Below are positions 24,255-32,598 of a stretch of 64,000 nucleotides of DNA, in pieces. Origin of the DNA: Halorubrum sp. BOL3-1 (GTDB lineage: Archaea > Halobacteriota > Halobacteria > Halobacteriales > Haloferacaceae); assembly GCF_004114375.1 (NCBI RefSeq), contig NZ_CP034692.1:2728001-2792000 (forward strand). Reading direction: 5' to 3'. Each line of letters opens with the position of its first letter. The stretch's first letter is position 1. Under the pieces are notes generated by a model that did no database searches, was not told the origin of the DNA, and saw nothing but the letters and a program-made list of their open reading frames with translations. The position numbers and the translations under genes were made by a program.

Positions 24255-25031
24255 TTACTCCGGGAACAGCTCCTCCTCGCGCTCGACGGCATCGATCGCG
24301 GCGACCTCCTCGTCGGTCAGTTCGAGGTCGGCCGCGATAAGGTTCGCGCGGAGGTGCGCCTCGGTCGACGCCTTCGGGACCGCGACCACCGGCTCTTTCG
24401 CGGTCGCCCACGCGATCGCGACCGATTCGGGCGTCGCGTCGCGTGCCTCCGCGACCTCGACGACCGCGTCGACCTCGCGGACGCGCCCGCCGGCGAGCGG
24501 CGAGTACGCCACCACCGAGTAGTCGTGTTCGCGGGCGTGATCGAGCAGTTCCGCCCGGTAGAACAGCGGATGAAGTTCGGTCTGGTGGGCCGCCGGCGGT
24601 CGATCGAGGGCGTCGATCGCGCGGTCGAGATCCGGGACGTCGAAGTTCGAGACGCCGACGTTGCGGACGAGCCCCTCCGTCACCAGTCGGTCGAGCGCGG
24701 GCAGCGCCGTCTCGGGGTCGTAGTCGCCGCGCGGTCGGTGGACGTACAGCAGGTCGACGGCGTCGACGCCGAGTCGGTCCGCGCTCTCGCGGGCGGCCGG
24801 GCCGACAGAGTCGGCCGCGAGGTCGTCGATCCAGAGCTTCGTCGCGACCGTGACGTCCTCGCGATCGAGGTCATCGTCGGTCAGCCCCGCGGCGAGTCCC
24901 TCGCCGACGACCGCCTCGTTGTCGTAGATCCGCGCGGTGTCGAGGTGGCGGTAGCCGAGCGAGAGCGCGGTCGCGACCGCGTCGGGGTCGTCGATTCCCA
25001 TCGTGCCGAGACCGACGGGCGGAAGGTCCAT
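24255..25031 (-). CDS. Aldo/keto reductase (short, AKR5-like)
   Basis: 258 aa NADPH-dependent reductase. The usual elements are present: LGYRHLDTARIYDNEAVVG with the catalytic Asp and Tyr, TVATKLWIDD with Lys, LLYVHRP with His, GLVRNVGVSNFDVPDL, and the coenzyme site VAVPKAST. This is the 2,5-diketo-D-gluconate reductase-like subgroup by length and motif spacing; substrate unknown. Followed by a palindrome and folD in the same direction. Only distantly similar to the reductase at 10861-11931. Confidence 0.9.
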   Translation of the reverse strand: MDLPPVGLGTMGIDDPDAVATALSLGYRHLDTARIYDNEAVVGEGLAAGLTDDDLDREDVTVATKLWIDDLAADSVGPAARESADRLGVDAVDLLYVHRPRGDYDPETALPALDRLVTEGLVRNVGVSNFDVPDLDRAIDALDRPPAAHQTELHPLFYRAELLDHAREHDYSVVAYSPLAGGRVREVDAVVEVAEARDATPESVAIAWATAKEPVVAVPKASTEAHLRANLIAADLELTDEEVAAIDAVEREEELFPE

Positions 25032-25088
25032 GTCGGTGCGTCGACCCGGCCGAGAGTAAACCCCTCCGTCTCCCGCCGACCGGCGTCG

Positions 25089-25802
25089 CTATCGACGAAT
25101 CAGCGCGACGGCGAGCGCGACGCCGCCGACCGCCGAGAGCGCCGCCGCCGCGACGAAGACGCCGCGCACGCCGAACGCGGGGACGAGCGGTCCGAAGAGC
25201 ACCGGCGAGACGAACTGTCCGGTGTAGCCGGCCGAGGCGAGGTAGGAGCTGTACTGGCCTCGTCTCGCGGGCGGCGCGAGCGCCTCGATCCACGCGAACG
25301 ACGCCGGGAAGACGAGCCCCTGTCCCAGCCCGAACGCGACGACCGCCGGGACCGCGGTCAGCGCGGAGTCGGCGGCCGCGGCGAACGCGAACGCGACGAC
25401 CCACAGCGCCACCGCGGTGCCGACCAGCGCGTGGCGGCCCGTCCGGACGACGAGCCGGTCGTACAGCGCCGCGGAGGCTCCGCCGGCCGCGCCGTTGGCG
25501 GCGAGGTAGAGGCTGATCGACAGCGACGACGTGACCCCGATCCCCTCCAGCAGCTGCGGGTAGAAGACGACGATGCCGTACAGGAGCGCGTTCGCCGCGA
25601 AGTAAATCAGGTACACCGAGAGCAGTCCGGGCCGGCGTCGAAAGACGTCGATGGCGCCGTCGAGGCCGCCCTGATGGCCTCTGTCGTCCGGATCGTTTTC
25701 GTCGTCCGTGCCGTCCCCGTCGTCCGCGTCGCGTTCGCCGTCCGCGCTATTCTCGCCCTTCTCCTCGGTCATCGACTGTCCCGTCTCCGGGACGTTCGGC
25801 AC
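25089..25802 (-). pseudogene. MFS transporter, C-terminal half only
   Basis: Open frame of up to 237 residues that begins inside a charged Asp/Glu linker and then shows six transmembrane helices: LLSVYLIYFAANALLYGIVV, then TSSLSISLYLAANGAAGGAS with a YDRLVVRTGRHALVG loop, and so on to ALSAVGGVALAVALIRR. This is the second six-helix bundle of a major facilitator superfamily transporter. The first six-helix half and a normal start are missing; the next 290 bases upstream contain no equivalent. Most likely a 5'-truncated gene. A start at ATG 25772 or GTG 25802 could make a half-size protein, which is rare for MFS. Confidence 0.65.
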
Positions 25803-26063
25803 GTCGCGTTCGGGGGCGACGAGGTCGTCGTCGTCGCGTACGACGACTGCGACGAGGACGGTGACGACGAGGGGCCGGCGACGGACGAAGAGGACGATGA
25901 TCCGAAACGCGCCGAGACGCGGATCCGCCCGGTCGACGATGCGGCCCGAGCGGACGCGGCGCTCGCGTTCCGGCTCCGGGGCATCGACCTCCGGGGCGTC
26001 GAGTCCGACGACGCGGTCTCGCGGACCGCCGTCGACGCGCCGGAGACCGAACTCGTGGAGTGA
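25803..26063 (+). pseudogene. Startless coding-like remnant
   Basis: On the plus strand a frame reads FGGDEVVVVAYDD, a very acidic stretch, then KRAETRIRPVDDAARADAAL and FRLRGIDLRGVESDDAV, ending ETELVE before TGA at 26063. Codons end almost always in G or C and the acidity is that of a real haloarchaeal protein, but there is no ATG, GTG or TTG near its beginning. It abuts the lost 5' end of the MFS remnant, so both may be cut at the same breakpoint near 25.79-25.81 kb. I do not recognise the family. Confidence 0.35.
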
Positions 26064-26094
26064 GCCGACCGATCGCGTCGATCCGCCCGCGCTG

Positions 26095-26790
26095 TCAGAG
26101 CCCGTGCGACACCTCGCGCTCGACGACCTCGTACCCCTGCGCGGCGAGGACGTCCGCGTAGTACCGCTCGGCGACCCACCCCTGCGGGAGCCGCCGGAGG
26201 TCGAACCGTCGCGTCGGCGCCAGCTCGACGTCGACGACAGTCCTGCCGTCGTCCGCCTCGTGGACGGTAATCACGTACGACCCCCATGGACGACCGTCCG
26301 CCGTCCCCTCGATGTCGACAGCGGCCGACCCGGAGTCGGTCTCGCGGCGCTCGGCCGTGACGTCGATCGACGCCGACCGCAGGCCGAACAGGGACGAGAC
26401 CTCGTAGGTCGCGTCGGTGCCGGCGACGCTCTCCGTTCGCACCTCGTCCGCGAGGCCCCACTGGAACGCGAGGACCGGCGGCCGCGCGGACTCGAACTCC
26501 CGGAGCACCGTCTCGGGAGGGGCCTCGGTCCGGAGACGGGACGAGCCCCGACGCCGGTACACCGGAACGCGGAACGCGACCGCGAGGACCGCGGCGACGG
26601 CAACGCCCGGCCAGAACGAGACCGCGGCGACCGCGGCGAGGAACGCGCCCGCGACGGACAGCGCGAGGACCCAACTGGTGATCCGTTCGACGCGGTGATA
26701 CCGGTCGATGACTGCGTCGAGCGCGTCGCGGTCGACGCGGGAGGACTCGCTGCGGACCGTCGGGTCGGAGGGGCTGGAGGGGTCGGACAC
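26095..26790 (-). CDS. Membrane-anchored protein of unknown function
   Basis: 231 aa. After an acidic N-terminal region, two close transmembrane helices (residues about 35-80: WVLALSVAGAFLAAVAAVSF and GVAVAAVLAVAFRVPVY) anchor a C-terminal beta-rich domain of about 140 residues on one face of the membrane. The domain, with strands such as YVITVHEADDGRTVVDVEL, vaguely resembles SRPBCC/START-like folds, but this is only an impression. No catalytic motif. Same direction as the MFS remnant and the HAD gene, with gaps of 80 bases or more. Confidence 0.7.
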   Translation of the reverse strand: MSDPSSPSDPTVRSESSRVDRDALDAVIDRYHRVERITSWVLALSVAGAFLAAVAAVSFWPGVAVAAVLAVAFRVPVYRRRGSSRLRTEAPPETVLREFESARPPVLAFQWGLADEVRTESVAGTDATYEVSSLFGLRSASIDVTAERRETDSGSAAVDIEGTADGRPWGSYVITVHEADDGRTVVDVELAPTRRFDLRRLPQGWVAERYYADVLAAQGYEVVEREVSHGL

Positions 26791-26870
26791 GCCTCGGACT
26801 CGTCGCGGCGAGAAATCAGGATTTCGGTCGCCCGGGCGACCGAACCGGCTTCCCCGGGCGCCCGCCGACC

Positions 26871-27554
26871 TCAGACCGGGTCGTCCGCGCCCGCCGGCGC
26901 CCGTCCGCAGATGCTCACGAGGTCGTGGAGGTCGTCGATCTCGTAGGTCGGCTGGCAGGTGAGTTCCGTCGACCGCCGGTGGGGACGGCGGACGAACGCG
27001 GAGTCGATACCGGCGTTGTCGGCCGCGCGAACGTCCGACTCGTTGTCCCCGACGAACAGCGCCGTCCCGGCGCCGAGGTCTTCGAGGGCCCGCTCCAGAT
27101 AGTACGGCGAGGGCTTCTTCCGCGAGAGACTGGCCACCGAGGGCTCGCGGCCGTACGCGACCTCGAAGCGGCCCGACAGTCCGAAGTGGTCCAAGAGCGC
27201 GTCGACGGTCGCCTGCTGGTTCGAGGAGACGACGCCGAGCGGGGCGTCGAGCGCGCGGAGGGCGTCGACGTCGTCGTACGGCGTCTTCCGGCCCTTCCGT
27301 GCCGCGTCGATCTGCGCCGTCGCGGCGATCTCGTCTCTAACCCGCCAGAACTCCGTCGGGTCCACGCCGTAACGCTCGCAGATGTCGGTCAGGGTCGCGG
27401 GGTCGACGCCGACCGCGACGTCGTCGACGTGGGCGAGGTCCGGGTCCTCGACGCCGAGGCTCACGAACGCGTCCCAGGCGGCCTCGCGGAGCGTGTCGAA
27501 CGGCGTCCGCCCGACCAGCACCCCGTCGTTGTCGAGGACGACGGCGTCGTACAC
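26871..27554 (-). CDS. HAD superfamily hydrolase
   Basis: Haloacid-dehalogenase-like phosphatase, 227 aa. Motif I is LDNDGVLVGRTPF, with the nucleophile and second Asp arranged DxD (LDND); motif II VVSSNQQ; motif III Lys in RKKPSP; motif IV FVGDNESDVRAADNAG. Cap domain type C1 between residues 15 and 90. Start set at GTG 27554 (VYDAVVLDNDG), the T-run at 27580-27584 being about 27 bases upstream; a TTG at 27581 would be inside that element. Probably a phosphoglycolate- or sugar-phosphate-type phosphatase. Confidence 0.86.
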   Translation of the reverse strand: MYDAVVLDNDGVLVGRTPFDTLREAAWDAFVSLGVEDPDLAHVDDVAVGVDPATLTDICERYGVDPTEFWRVRDEIAATAQIDAARKGRKTPYDDVDALRALDAPLGVVSSNQQATVDALLDHFGLSGRFEVAYGREPSVASLSRKKPSPYYLERALEDLGAGTALFVGDNESDVRAADNAGIDSAFVRRPHRRSTELTCQPTYEIDDLHDLVSICGRAPAGADDPV

Positions 27555-27588
27555 ACATCGTACTGCGTCGGTAACGGGCAAAAAGGTT

Positions 27589-27729
27589 TCACACGCCGAA
27601 CAACCGGAGGAACAGCCCCGCGAGCAGCGCGACCGTCCCGACGATCACGCCGATAAAGGGGATCGGAACCGGCAGCGGGATCACGATCAGCGCGACGCCG
27701 ATCGCGATCAGCGCGGTCGAGAGTTTCAC
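27589..27729 (-). CDS. Small transmembrane protein
   Basis: 46 aa with two hydrophobic segments: KLSTALIAIGVALIVIPLPV and PFIGVIVGTVALLAGLFLRL. Start set at a GTG. ATATTT, about 30 bases upstream of this GTG, argues for a leaderless transcript from here and against the longer frame that reaches 27843. Function unknown; small two-helix membrane proteins with such a proline-rich turn are common haloarchaeal hypotheticals. Confidence 0.65.
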   Translation of the reverse strand: MKLSTALIAIGVALIVIPLPVPIPFIGVIVGTVALLAGLFLRLFGV

Positions 27730-27855
27730 GACCTGGTTCCGTCCGCGAGGCGGAAATATCTTCAGCCGGATTCCGACCGGCGGCCGACGGGTTCGGGCGC
27801 GCGAAACGACCCCCGCACTTTCAATACCCGGCCCGTCGAACACTCAGATTGGACC

Positions 27856-28995
27856 ATGAACATCTCTGATATCGCGGTGTCGGAATACGTCGAGGTCGAC
27901 GTCGATGAGCGGCTCGCCAAGGTCCGTTCTATCTTCGAGCGAGAGAACCCGAAGGGGATCGTCGTCGTCGGGGACGGCGAGTACGCCGGCGTCGTCGGGG
28001 AGAAACAGCTCATGCGCTCGCGCATGGAAGACGACACGAAGGTGTCGGCGGTGATGAAGCCCGCGCCCTCGGTCGACCGACACGAGGACGTCCGCGAGAC
28101 CGCTCGACTCCTCGTCGAGGGGGACGTGAAGATCGCACCCGTCTACGAGGGCGAGAAGCTCTACGGCATCGTCACGGTCGACCAGATCCTCGAGGCCGTC
28201 CTCGACAGCCTCGACGCGATCACGGTCGGCCAGGTCGCGACCGAGGACGTGATCGGCATCGGCGAGACGGAGAGCGTCGGCCGCGCGATCAACCGCCTCC
28301 GCGAGAACGGCGTCTCCCGGCTCCCGGTCCTCGACGAGGACGGCGACCTCGTCGGCGTCGTCACCACGAACGACATCGTGGAGTTCGTCGTCCGCGACCA
28401 CGAGCGACAGGGAAGTGGCGACCGCGCGGGCGACACCGACCGGATGCTCGACATCCCCGTCTACGACATCATGTCCAGCCCGGTCGTCACGGCGACGAAC
28501 GACGAGACGGCCCAAGCGGTCGTCCGGCGCATGTTCGACAACGACATCTCCGGGCTGGTCGTCACGCCCGAGGACGCCGACACCGTCGCCGCCATGGTGA
28601 CGAAGACCGACGTGCTGCGCGCGCTCACGTTCACCGAGCAGGACTCGATGGACGTCCAGATCACCAACGTCGACCTGCTGGACACGACCTCCCGAGAACA
28701 CATCGTCGAGTCGATCGAGCAGGTCGTGGACAAGTACGCCGAGATGCGCGTCATCCACGCGCACGTCCGGCTCCACGCGCACAAGGAGAAGCTCCGCGGA
28801 ACGCCCCTGATCCAGTGTCAGATCCGCCTCCGAACCAACGAGGGGCAGGTCGGCGGCTCCGGCGAGGGGTACGGTACGGAACACGCGTTCCACGTCGCGC
28901 TCGACAAGTTGGAGCGGAACGTCCTCGAGATCAAAGGCGTCAACGCCGACGAGGAGTACCGCGGCCAGCTCCTCCGCAAGCTCGACGAGCTGTAA
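27856..28995 (+). CDS. Four-CBS protein with HPF-like C-terminal domain
   Basis: 379 aa. Two CBS pairs occupy residues about 1-250 (repeats ending SVDRHEDVRETARLLVEG, GVVTTNDIVEFV, ATVAAMVTKTDVL-like). The C-terminal 120 residues (SREHIVESIEQVVDKYAEMR, then HVRLHAHKEKLRGTPLIQCQ, then EHAFHVALDKLERNVLE) resemble the ribosome hibernation factor HPF/RaiA fold. Archaeal proteins with this plan have been linked to ribosome dimerisation or inactivation, with CBS domains sensing adenine nucleotides. Thus a hibernation factor responding to energy charge is likely, but is inference here. Expressed alone, divergent from the small membrane protein. Confidence 0.8.
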   Translation: MNISDIAVSEYVEVDVDERLAKVRSIFERENPKGIVVVGDGEYAGVVGEKQLMRSRMEDDTKVSAVMKPAPSVDRHEDVRETARLLVEGDVKIAPVYEGEKLYGIVTVDQILEAVLDSLDAITVGQVATEDVIGIGETESVGRAINRLRENGVSRLPVLDEDGDLVGVVTTNDIVEFVVRDHERQGSGDRAGDTDRMLDIPVYDIMSSPVVTATNDETAQAVVRRMFDNDISGLVVTPEDADTVAAMVTKTDVLRALTFTEQDSMDVQITNVDLLDTTSREHIVESIEQVVDKYAEMRVIHAHVRLHAHKEKLRGTPLIQCQIRLRTNEGQVGGSGEGYGTEHAFHVALDKLERNVLEIKGVNADEEYRGQLLRKLDEL

Positions 28996-29162
28996 GCGGG
29001 AGAGCGCCGGACTCGCGGGCGCGCGCCAATCTGAACTCGGCGCTCGACTTCAACCTCGGTGAACCGGCGCTCTCTCGTCGACTCGATCCGTCCCGGCACG
29101 GGTTTTGTCGTCTCGCGGACGGAGCGTCTCTCGAATCGGGTTCCGCGACCGATGGCCGTCAC

Positions 29163-29870
29163 CTACCCGTCCGCGCCCTCGGCGAGCCCGTCGGCGACGA
29201 TCCGGAACGCCGCGGTGTCGCCCGCGGGCTTCGAGCGGTGCTTTTCGAGGGTCGCCCGACGGTTCCCGCCGCGGAACCGGTCGACGCGGACGATCGCGCC
29301 GGTCCAGTGGTTGAGGGTGTTGCCGCCGAGCGCGCGGTCGCGGTCGCCGTCGGGGTCGGTGAACACCTGGTTCGTGATCACGACGGCGATGTCGTGGCGA
29401 CGGGCCAGAGAGAGGAGATGCGTCACCTGCTTTGCGACCTTCCGGAGCGACTCGCCGCCCTCGGTGTCGCCGGCGCGCTCCAGTCGGTAGAAGCCCGTCG
29501 CGGAGTCCAACACGATCAGTTCGACCTCCGCCGCGAGCTCCTCGGCGTCGCGAACCGCCTCGCGCTGGTCGTCGAAGTCGTACGCCTCGGAGATCACCAG
29601 CCGCGCGGCGAGCTCCTCCAGGCTGTCGTCGCCGTCGCTCCGGTCGAGCCGCCCCTCGGCCATCTGCTCGAACCGGTCGATCGAGAGCCCCTCGGTGTCG
29701 ATGTAGAGGGAGCGGTCGCCGCCGGCCGCGACTTCGACCGCCGCCGCGAGCGCGAGGTTCGTCTTCCCCGCGGCCGGCGGGCCGTACACCTGCGTGACGA
29801 CGCCGCGCTCGAAGCCGCCGCCCAACAGCTCGTCGACCGGGCGACAGCCGGTCGGGATCGGATCGCTCAC
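29163..29870 (-). CDS. radB: DNA repair and recombination protein RadB
   Basis: Archaeal RecA/RadA paralogue, 235 aa, a recombination mediator for RadA. Walker A YGPPAAGKTNLALAAA near residue 29, and Walker B ELIVLDSATGFYRL near 115. ALGGNTLNHWTGAIVRVD is the RadB-type C-terminal core; the N-terminal helix-hairpin-helix domain of RadA is absent as expected. TTTAAATAC about 27 bases upstream supports the ATG (MSDPIPTGC). Faces away from the CBS-HPF gene's end (convergent). Confidence 0.94.
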   Translation of the reverse strand: MSDPIPTGCRPVDELLGGGFERGVVTQVYGPPAAGKTNLALAAAVEVAAGGDRSLYIDTEGLSIDRFEQMAEGRLDRSDGDDSLEELAARLVISEAYDFDDQREAVRDAEELAAEVELIVLDSATGFYRLERAGDTEGGESLRKVAKQVTHLLSLARRHDIAVVITNQVFTDPDGDRDRALGGNTLNHWTGAIVRVDRFRGGNRRATLEKHRSKPAGDTAAFRIVADGLAEGADG

Positions 29871-30066
29871 TGACGAGGGATTCGCCCGCGCTCGTATTTA
29901 AATGGTCGATCGCGCGGGGGCGAATCGGGACGCGCCGCTCGACGGACGAAGCGCCGTCGCTCGTCGAGAGATAATAAGTGTGAGAGAAACGGAGATGGCG
30001 TCGATCGCGTCGAGCGACGGCCGAAATCCGGTAGTGCGTGCGGACGCGTCGTCCGCGACTTGGGGG

Positions 30067-30273
30067 TTAGTTGCGGACGAGGTTCGTCGCGCGCGGTCCC
30101 TTGGGGGACGATTCGATGTCGAATTCCACTTCCTGACCCTCCTCGAGGTCCGGGCCGCCGACGTCTTCCATGTGGAAGAACACGTCTTCGTCGTCGTCGA
30201 GGTCGCCGTCGTCAGTCGAGATGAAACCGTAGCCGCCAGTGTCGTTGAAGAAATCAACCTTACCGTTTGCCAT
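30067..30273 (-). CDS. cspA: Cold shock protein CspA family, copy 2
   Basis: 68 aa cold-shock domain, core almost identical to the copy at 14092-14286 (VDFFNDTGGYGFISTDDGD, then DVFFHMEDVGGPDLEEGQ). It differs by the Asp-rich insert GDLDDDEDV and a basic/Ser stretch SSPKGPRATNLV. TTATTA at 30299-30304 is about 28 bases upstream. Binds single-stranded RNA or DNA; having several csp genes is normal in haloarchaea. Confidence 0.94.
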   Translation of the reverse strand: MANGKVDFFNDTGGYGFISTDDGDLDDDEDVFFHMEDVGGPDLEEGQEVEFDIESSPKGPRATNLVRN

Positions 30274-30482
30274 TGCGAATACACGTACAGCCGTCTCGGT
30301 AATAACCCTTGCGAGGGTCGTGGTACCACGGGGGCTCCGGACGGTCATCGGATCGCGAGGGTTCCGAACGGCGCCTCCTTTCGAGACCGTTCAGTCGATT
30401 TCTCGGCGCTCTCGGTCGTGTTCATCGCGTGCCATCAGGCGCGGGGTTCATTTATCCGCGAATACGTAGGTCGAACAACGAC

Positions 30483-31241
30483 ATGGACCGCCGCCACTTC
30501 CTCCGCTCGCTCGCCGGGACCGGCGTCGTCGCCGGCACGACAGCCACGGCCGGTTGCGCCGGCGTCCTCGGCGATTCGAGCCCCGAGGGGACAATCCTCG
30601 GGCCGCCAGAACAGACCCGTGGCGATCCAGTTCACCCGATCCAAGGCGACGGGATGCCCGAGTTCACCGTGCCGGACCCGATCACGGGCGAAGATGTATC
30701 GACGGCGCAGTTCGAGGGCGAGCGCGCCGTTCTGTGGACCTCGTTTTACACGAACTGCCCGGATGGGGTCTGTCCGGCCCTCATTCTCCGGCTACGACGC
30801 GCGCAGGAAGTCGCCGCCGACCCAACCGGAACGAATCCCAACTACCCGTTCATTCCGCGACGAGTCCGGGATGTCATCGGGCCGGAGGCGTACAGCGACG
30901 AAATCGCGTTCCTTCCCACTACTTTTGACCCCGAGCGCGACACTGAAGACATCCTCCGCGAATACGCCGGTCAACAGGGCGTCGACCTCGACGCGGGGAA
31001 CTGGCACTTCCTCCGGCCGGAGAGCTACGAGCGGGCACAGGAGGTACACGACGAACACTTCGGACTCGAGATCGAGAAGGAGCCGGCCGACGAGAACGAG
31101 AACCTCGAATATCGGTTCCCGCACTACGGACTCATCCTGCTCGTCAACAAGCGCGGTATCGTCGAACGGGCGTATCCGAGAGGGCCACAGACCGACATCG
31201 AACAGCTCGTCGACGACGTTCAGCGGGTGGTCACGGCGTGA
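30483..31241 (+). CDS. Sco1/SenC-like copper chaperone
   Basis: Membrane-attached thioredoxin-fold protein, 252 aa. N-terminal twin-arginine motif MDRRHFLRSLAG followed by a lipobox-like TATAGC, so a Tat-exported lipoprotein. Copper ligands expected of Sco: NCPDGVC (Cys 92 and 96) and the later His in RFPHYGLIL near residue 213. Function: delivery of copper to the CuA site of cytochrome oxidase. The TlpA gene overlaps by four bases (GTGA) and a CcdA gene follows, an assembly operon. Confidence 0.86.
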   Translation: MDRRHFLRSLAGTGVVAGTTATAGCAGVLGDSSPEGTILGPPEQTRGDPVHPIQGDGMPEFTVPDPITGEDVSTAQFEGERAVLWTSFYTNCPDGVCPALILRLRRAQEVAADPTGTNPNYPFIPRRVRDVIGPEAYSDEIAFLPTTFDPERDTEDILREYAGQQGVDLDAGNWHFLRPESYERAQEVHDEHFGLEIEKEPADENENLEYRFPHYGLILLVNKRGIVERAYPRGPQTDIEQLVDDVQRVVTA

Positions 31242-31783
31242 GGCGACGACACCTGCTGGCCGGACTCGCGAGCGTCGGGGTTCTCGGCGGGGCAGGCGCC
31301 GTCGCCACCGGCGGGATACCGAACGCGCTCGGCGGCGGCGAGGCGTCGGACTCGGTGGAACCGGTGACGCTCGACACGGTTGACGCCCCCGGAAGCCGCG
31401 ACGGCGAGGTGACGCTCCCCGCCCCCGACCGGCCGACGTTCGTCGACTTCTTCGCGACGTGGTGTAGCCCGTGTAAAGAACAGATGCCGGCGCTCGCGGA
31501 GGCACACGACCGGATCGGTGACGAGGTGCTGTTCGTCTCGGTAACAACCGAAGACGTCGGGGACGCTGTCCCCGAACAGGACGTCGTCGAAATGTGGGAG
31601 AACTACGGCGGCGACTGGCTCGTTGCCGCCGACGTCTCGGCCGAACTCGCCGCGCTGCTCGACGTCGGGAGCTACCCAAGCGCGCGCGCCATCGACGCCG
31701 CCGGCCGGGTCCAGTGGGCCACCTCGGGGACGCACACCACGGAGGAGTTCGTCGCAGGCGTCGAGCGGGTGCTCGACCGATGA
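31238..31783 (+). CDS. TlpA-like thioredoxin, exported
   Basis: 181 aa, GTG start overlapping the Sco stop codon. Tat-type signal VRRRHLLAGLASVGVLGG, then a TlpA-like thioredoxin domain with FFATWCSPCKEQMPAL (CxxC at residues 75 and 78) and a cis-Pro region VGSYPSARAIDAAG. Acts outside the membrane as a reductant of Sco or apo-cytochrome cysteines, electrons coming from CcdA. Middle gene of the operon. Confidence 0.88.
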   Translation: MRRRHLLAGLASVGVLGGAGAVATGGIPNALGGGEASDSVEPVTLDTVDAPGSRDGEVTLPAPDRPTFVDFFATWCSPCKEQMPALAEAHDRIGDEVLFVSVTTEDVGDAVPEQDVVEMWENYGGDWLVAADVSAELAALLDVGSYPSARAIDAAGRVQWATSGTHTTEEFVAGVERVLDR

Positions 31784-31799
31784 CGGGACGAACCGATCG

Positions 31800-32465
31800 A
31801 TGACCGATGTCTCGCTCGCGACCAACGTCCCGTTCGCCGTCACCGCCGGCGTCGCGACGTTCTTTTCGCCGTGCGCGTATCCGCTTCTTCCGGGCTACGT
31901 CGGCTTCTACGTGAACTCGGTCGAGGCCGAGAACGCCTCGGTCGTGGGCGCGGGGGTTCGGGGAGTCGCGGCTGCGGTCGGGGTGCTGGCGACGTTCGTG
32001 CTGCTCGCGGGCGCCACCGTCCGAGTCGGCTACTCGACGCTTTCGAACATCACGGTCTTCGAGACGGTCGTCGGCGGGCTGCTCGTCGTTTTCGGCCTGC
32101 TCGTCGTCGCGGACCGAGCGCCCTCGATATCGGTACCGCTTCCCGAGCGACGCACGGGAGTCTTCGGGTTCGGGCTGTTTGGGGCTGGGTACGCGCTCGC
32201 GGGGGCCGGCTGCGTGGCCCCGGTGTTCCTCGGGGTCGTCGCTCGCGCCATCGCGCTCCCCTCGCAGACGGCGCTGCTCCTCCTCGCCGTCTACGCCGGT
32301 ACCGTCGCCGTCCTGATGGTCGCGACCACCGTCGCGACGGGTGTCGGACTCGTGAGCAACGCCAACCGGGTGATGGCCCACGCCGGACTGCTGAAGCGGA
32401 TCGCGGGCGCCGTGATGGTCGTCGCGGGAATCGGACAGCTGTACCTCTCGCTCGTCGTCTACTGA
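31800..32465 (+). CDS. ccdA: CcdA/DsbD-type cytochrome c biogenesis protein
   Basis: Six-helix membrane protein, 221 aa, which carries reducing equivalents across the membrane. Redox cysteines: SPCAYPLLPGYVGFY in the first helix and GAGCVAPVFLGV in the fourth. Other helices follow with glycine-rich packing. Partner of the TlpA-like protein encoded 16 bases before; together with Sco1 these genes serve the copper/haem maturation of terminal oxidases. Confidence 0.9.
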   Translation: MTDVSLATNVPFAVTAGVATFFSPCAYPLLPGYVGFYVNSVEAENASVVGAGVRGVAAAVGVLATFVLLAGATVRVGYSTLSNITVFETVVGGLLVVFGLLVVADRAPSISVPLPERRTGVFGFGLFGAGYALAGAGCVAPVFLGVVARAIALPSQTALLLLAVYAGTVAVLMVATTVATGVGLVSNANRVMAHAGLLKRIAGAVMVVAGIGQLYLSLVVY

Positions 32466-32598
32466 GACCGCCGTCGGAGGGAGGGGCGGAACGCGCACGC
32501 CGCGGTCCCCGAAATCGCTCTCTGTGTCTCCCGTAGCTTCTTAACCGATGGCGCAGTATCTCCGGATGACCGAACCGAGACGGTTCGGTCCCCGCACT

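Noticed and set aside
25089-25802. A complete small membrane transporter
   Set aside because: The six helices match the second half of an MFS protein after a typical central linker; a truncated gene is the simpler reading.
24204-26063. A 619-codon plus-strand frame
   Set aside because: It runs antisense through the aldo/keto reductase and the MFS remnant, with Arg/Asp-rich nonsense. Only the end beyond about 25803 is coding-like and is reported separately.
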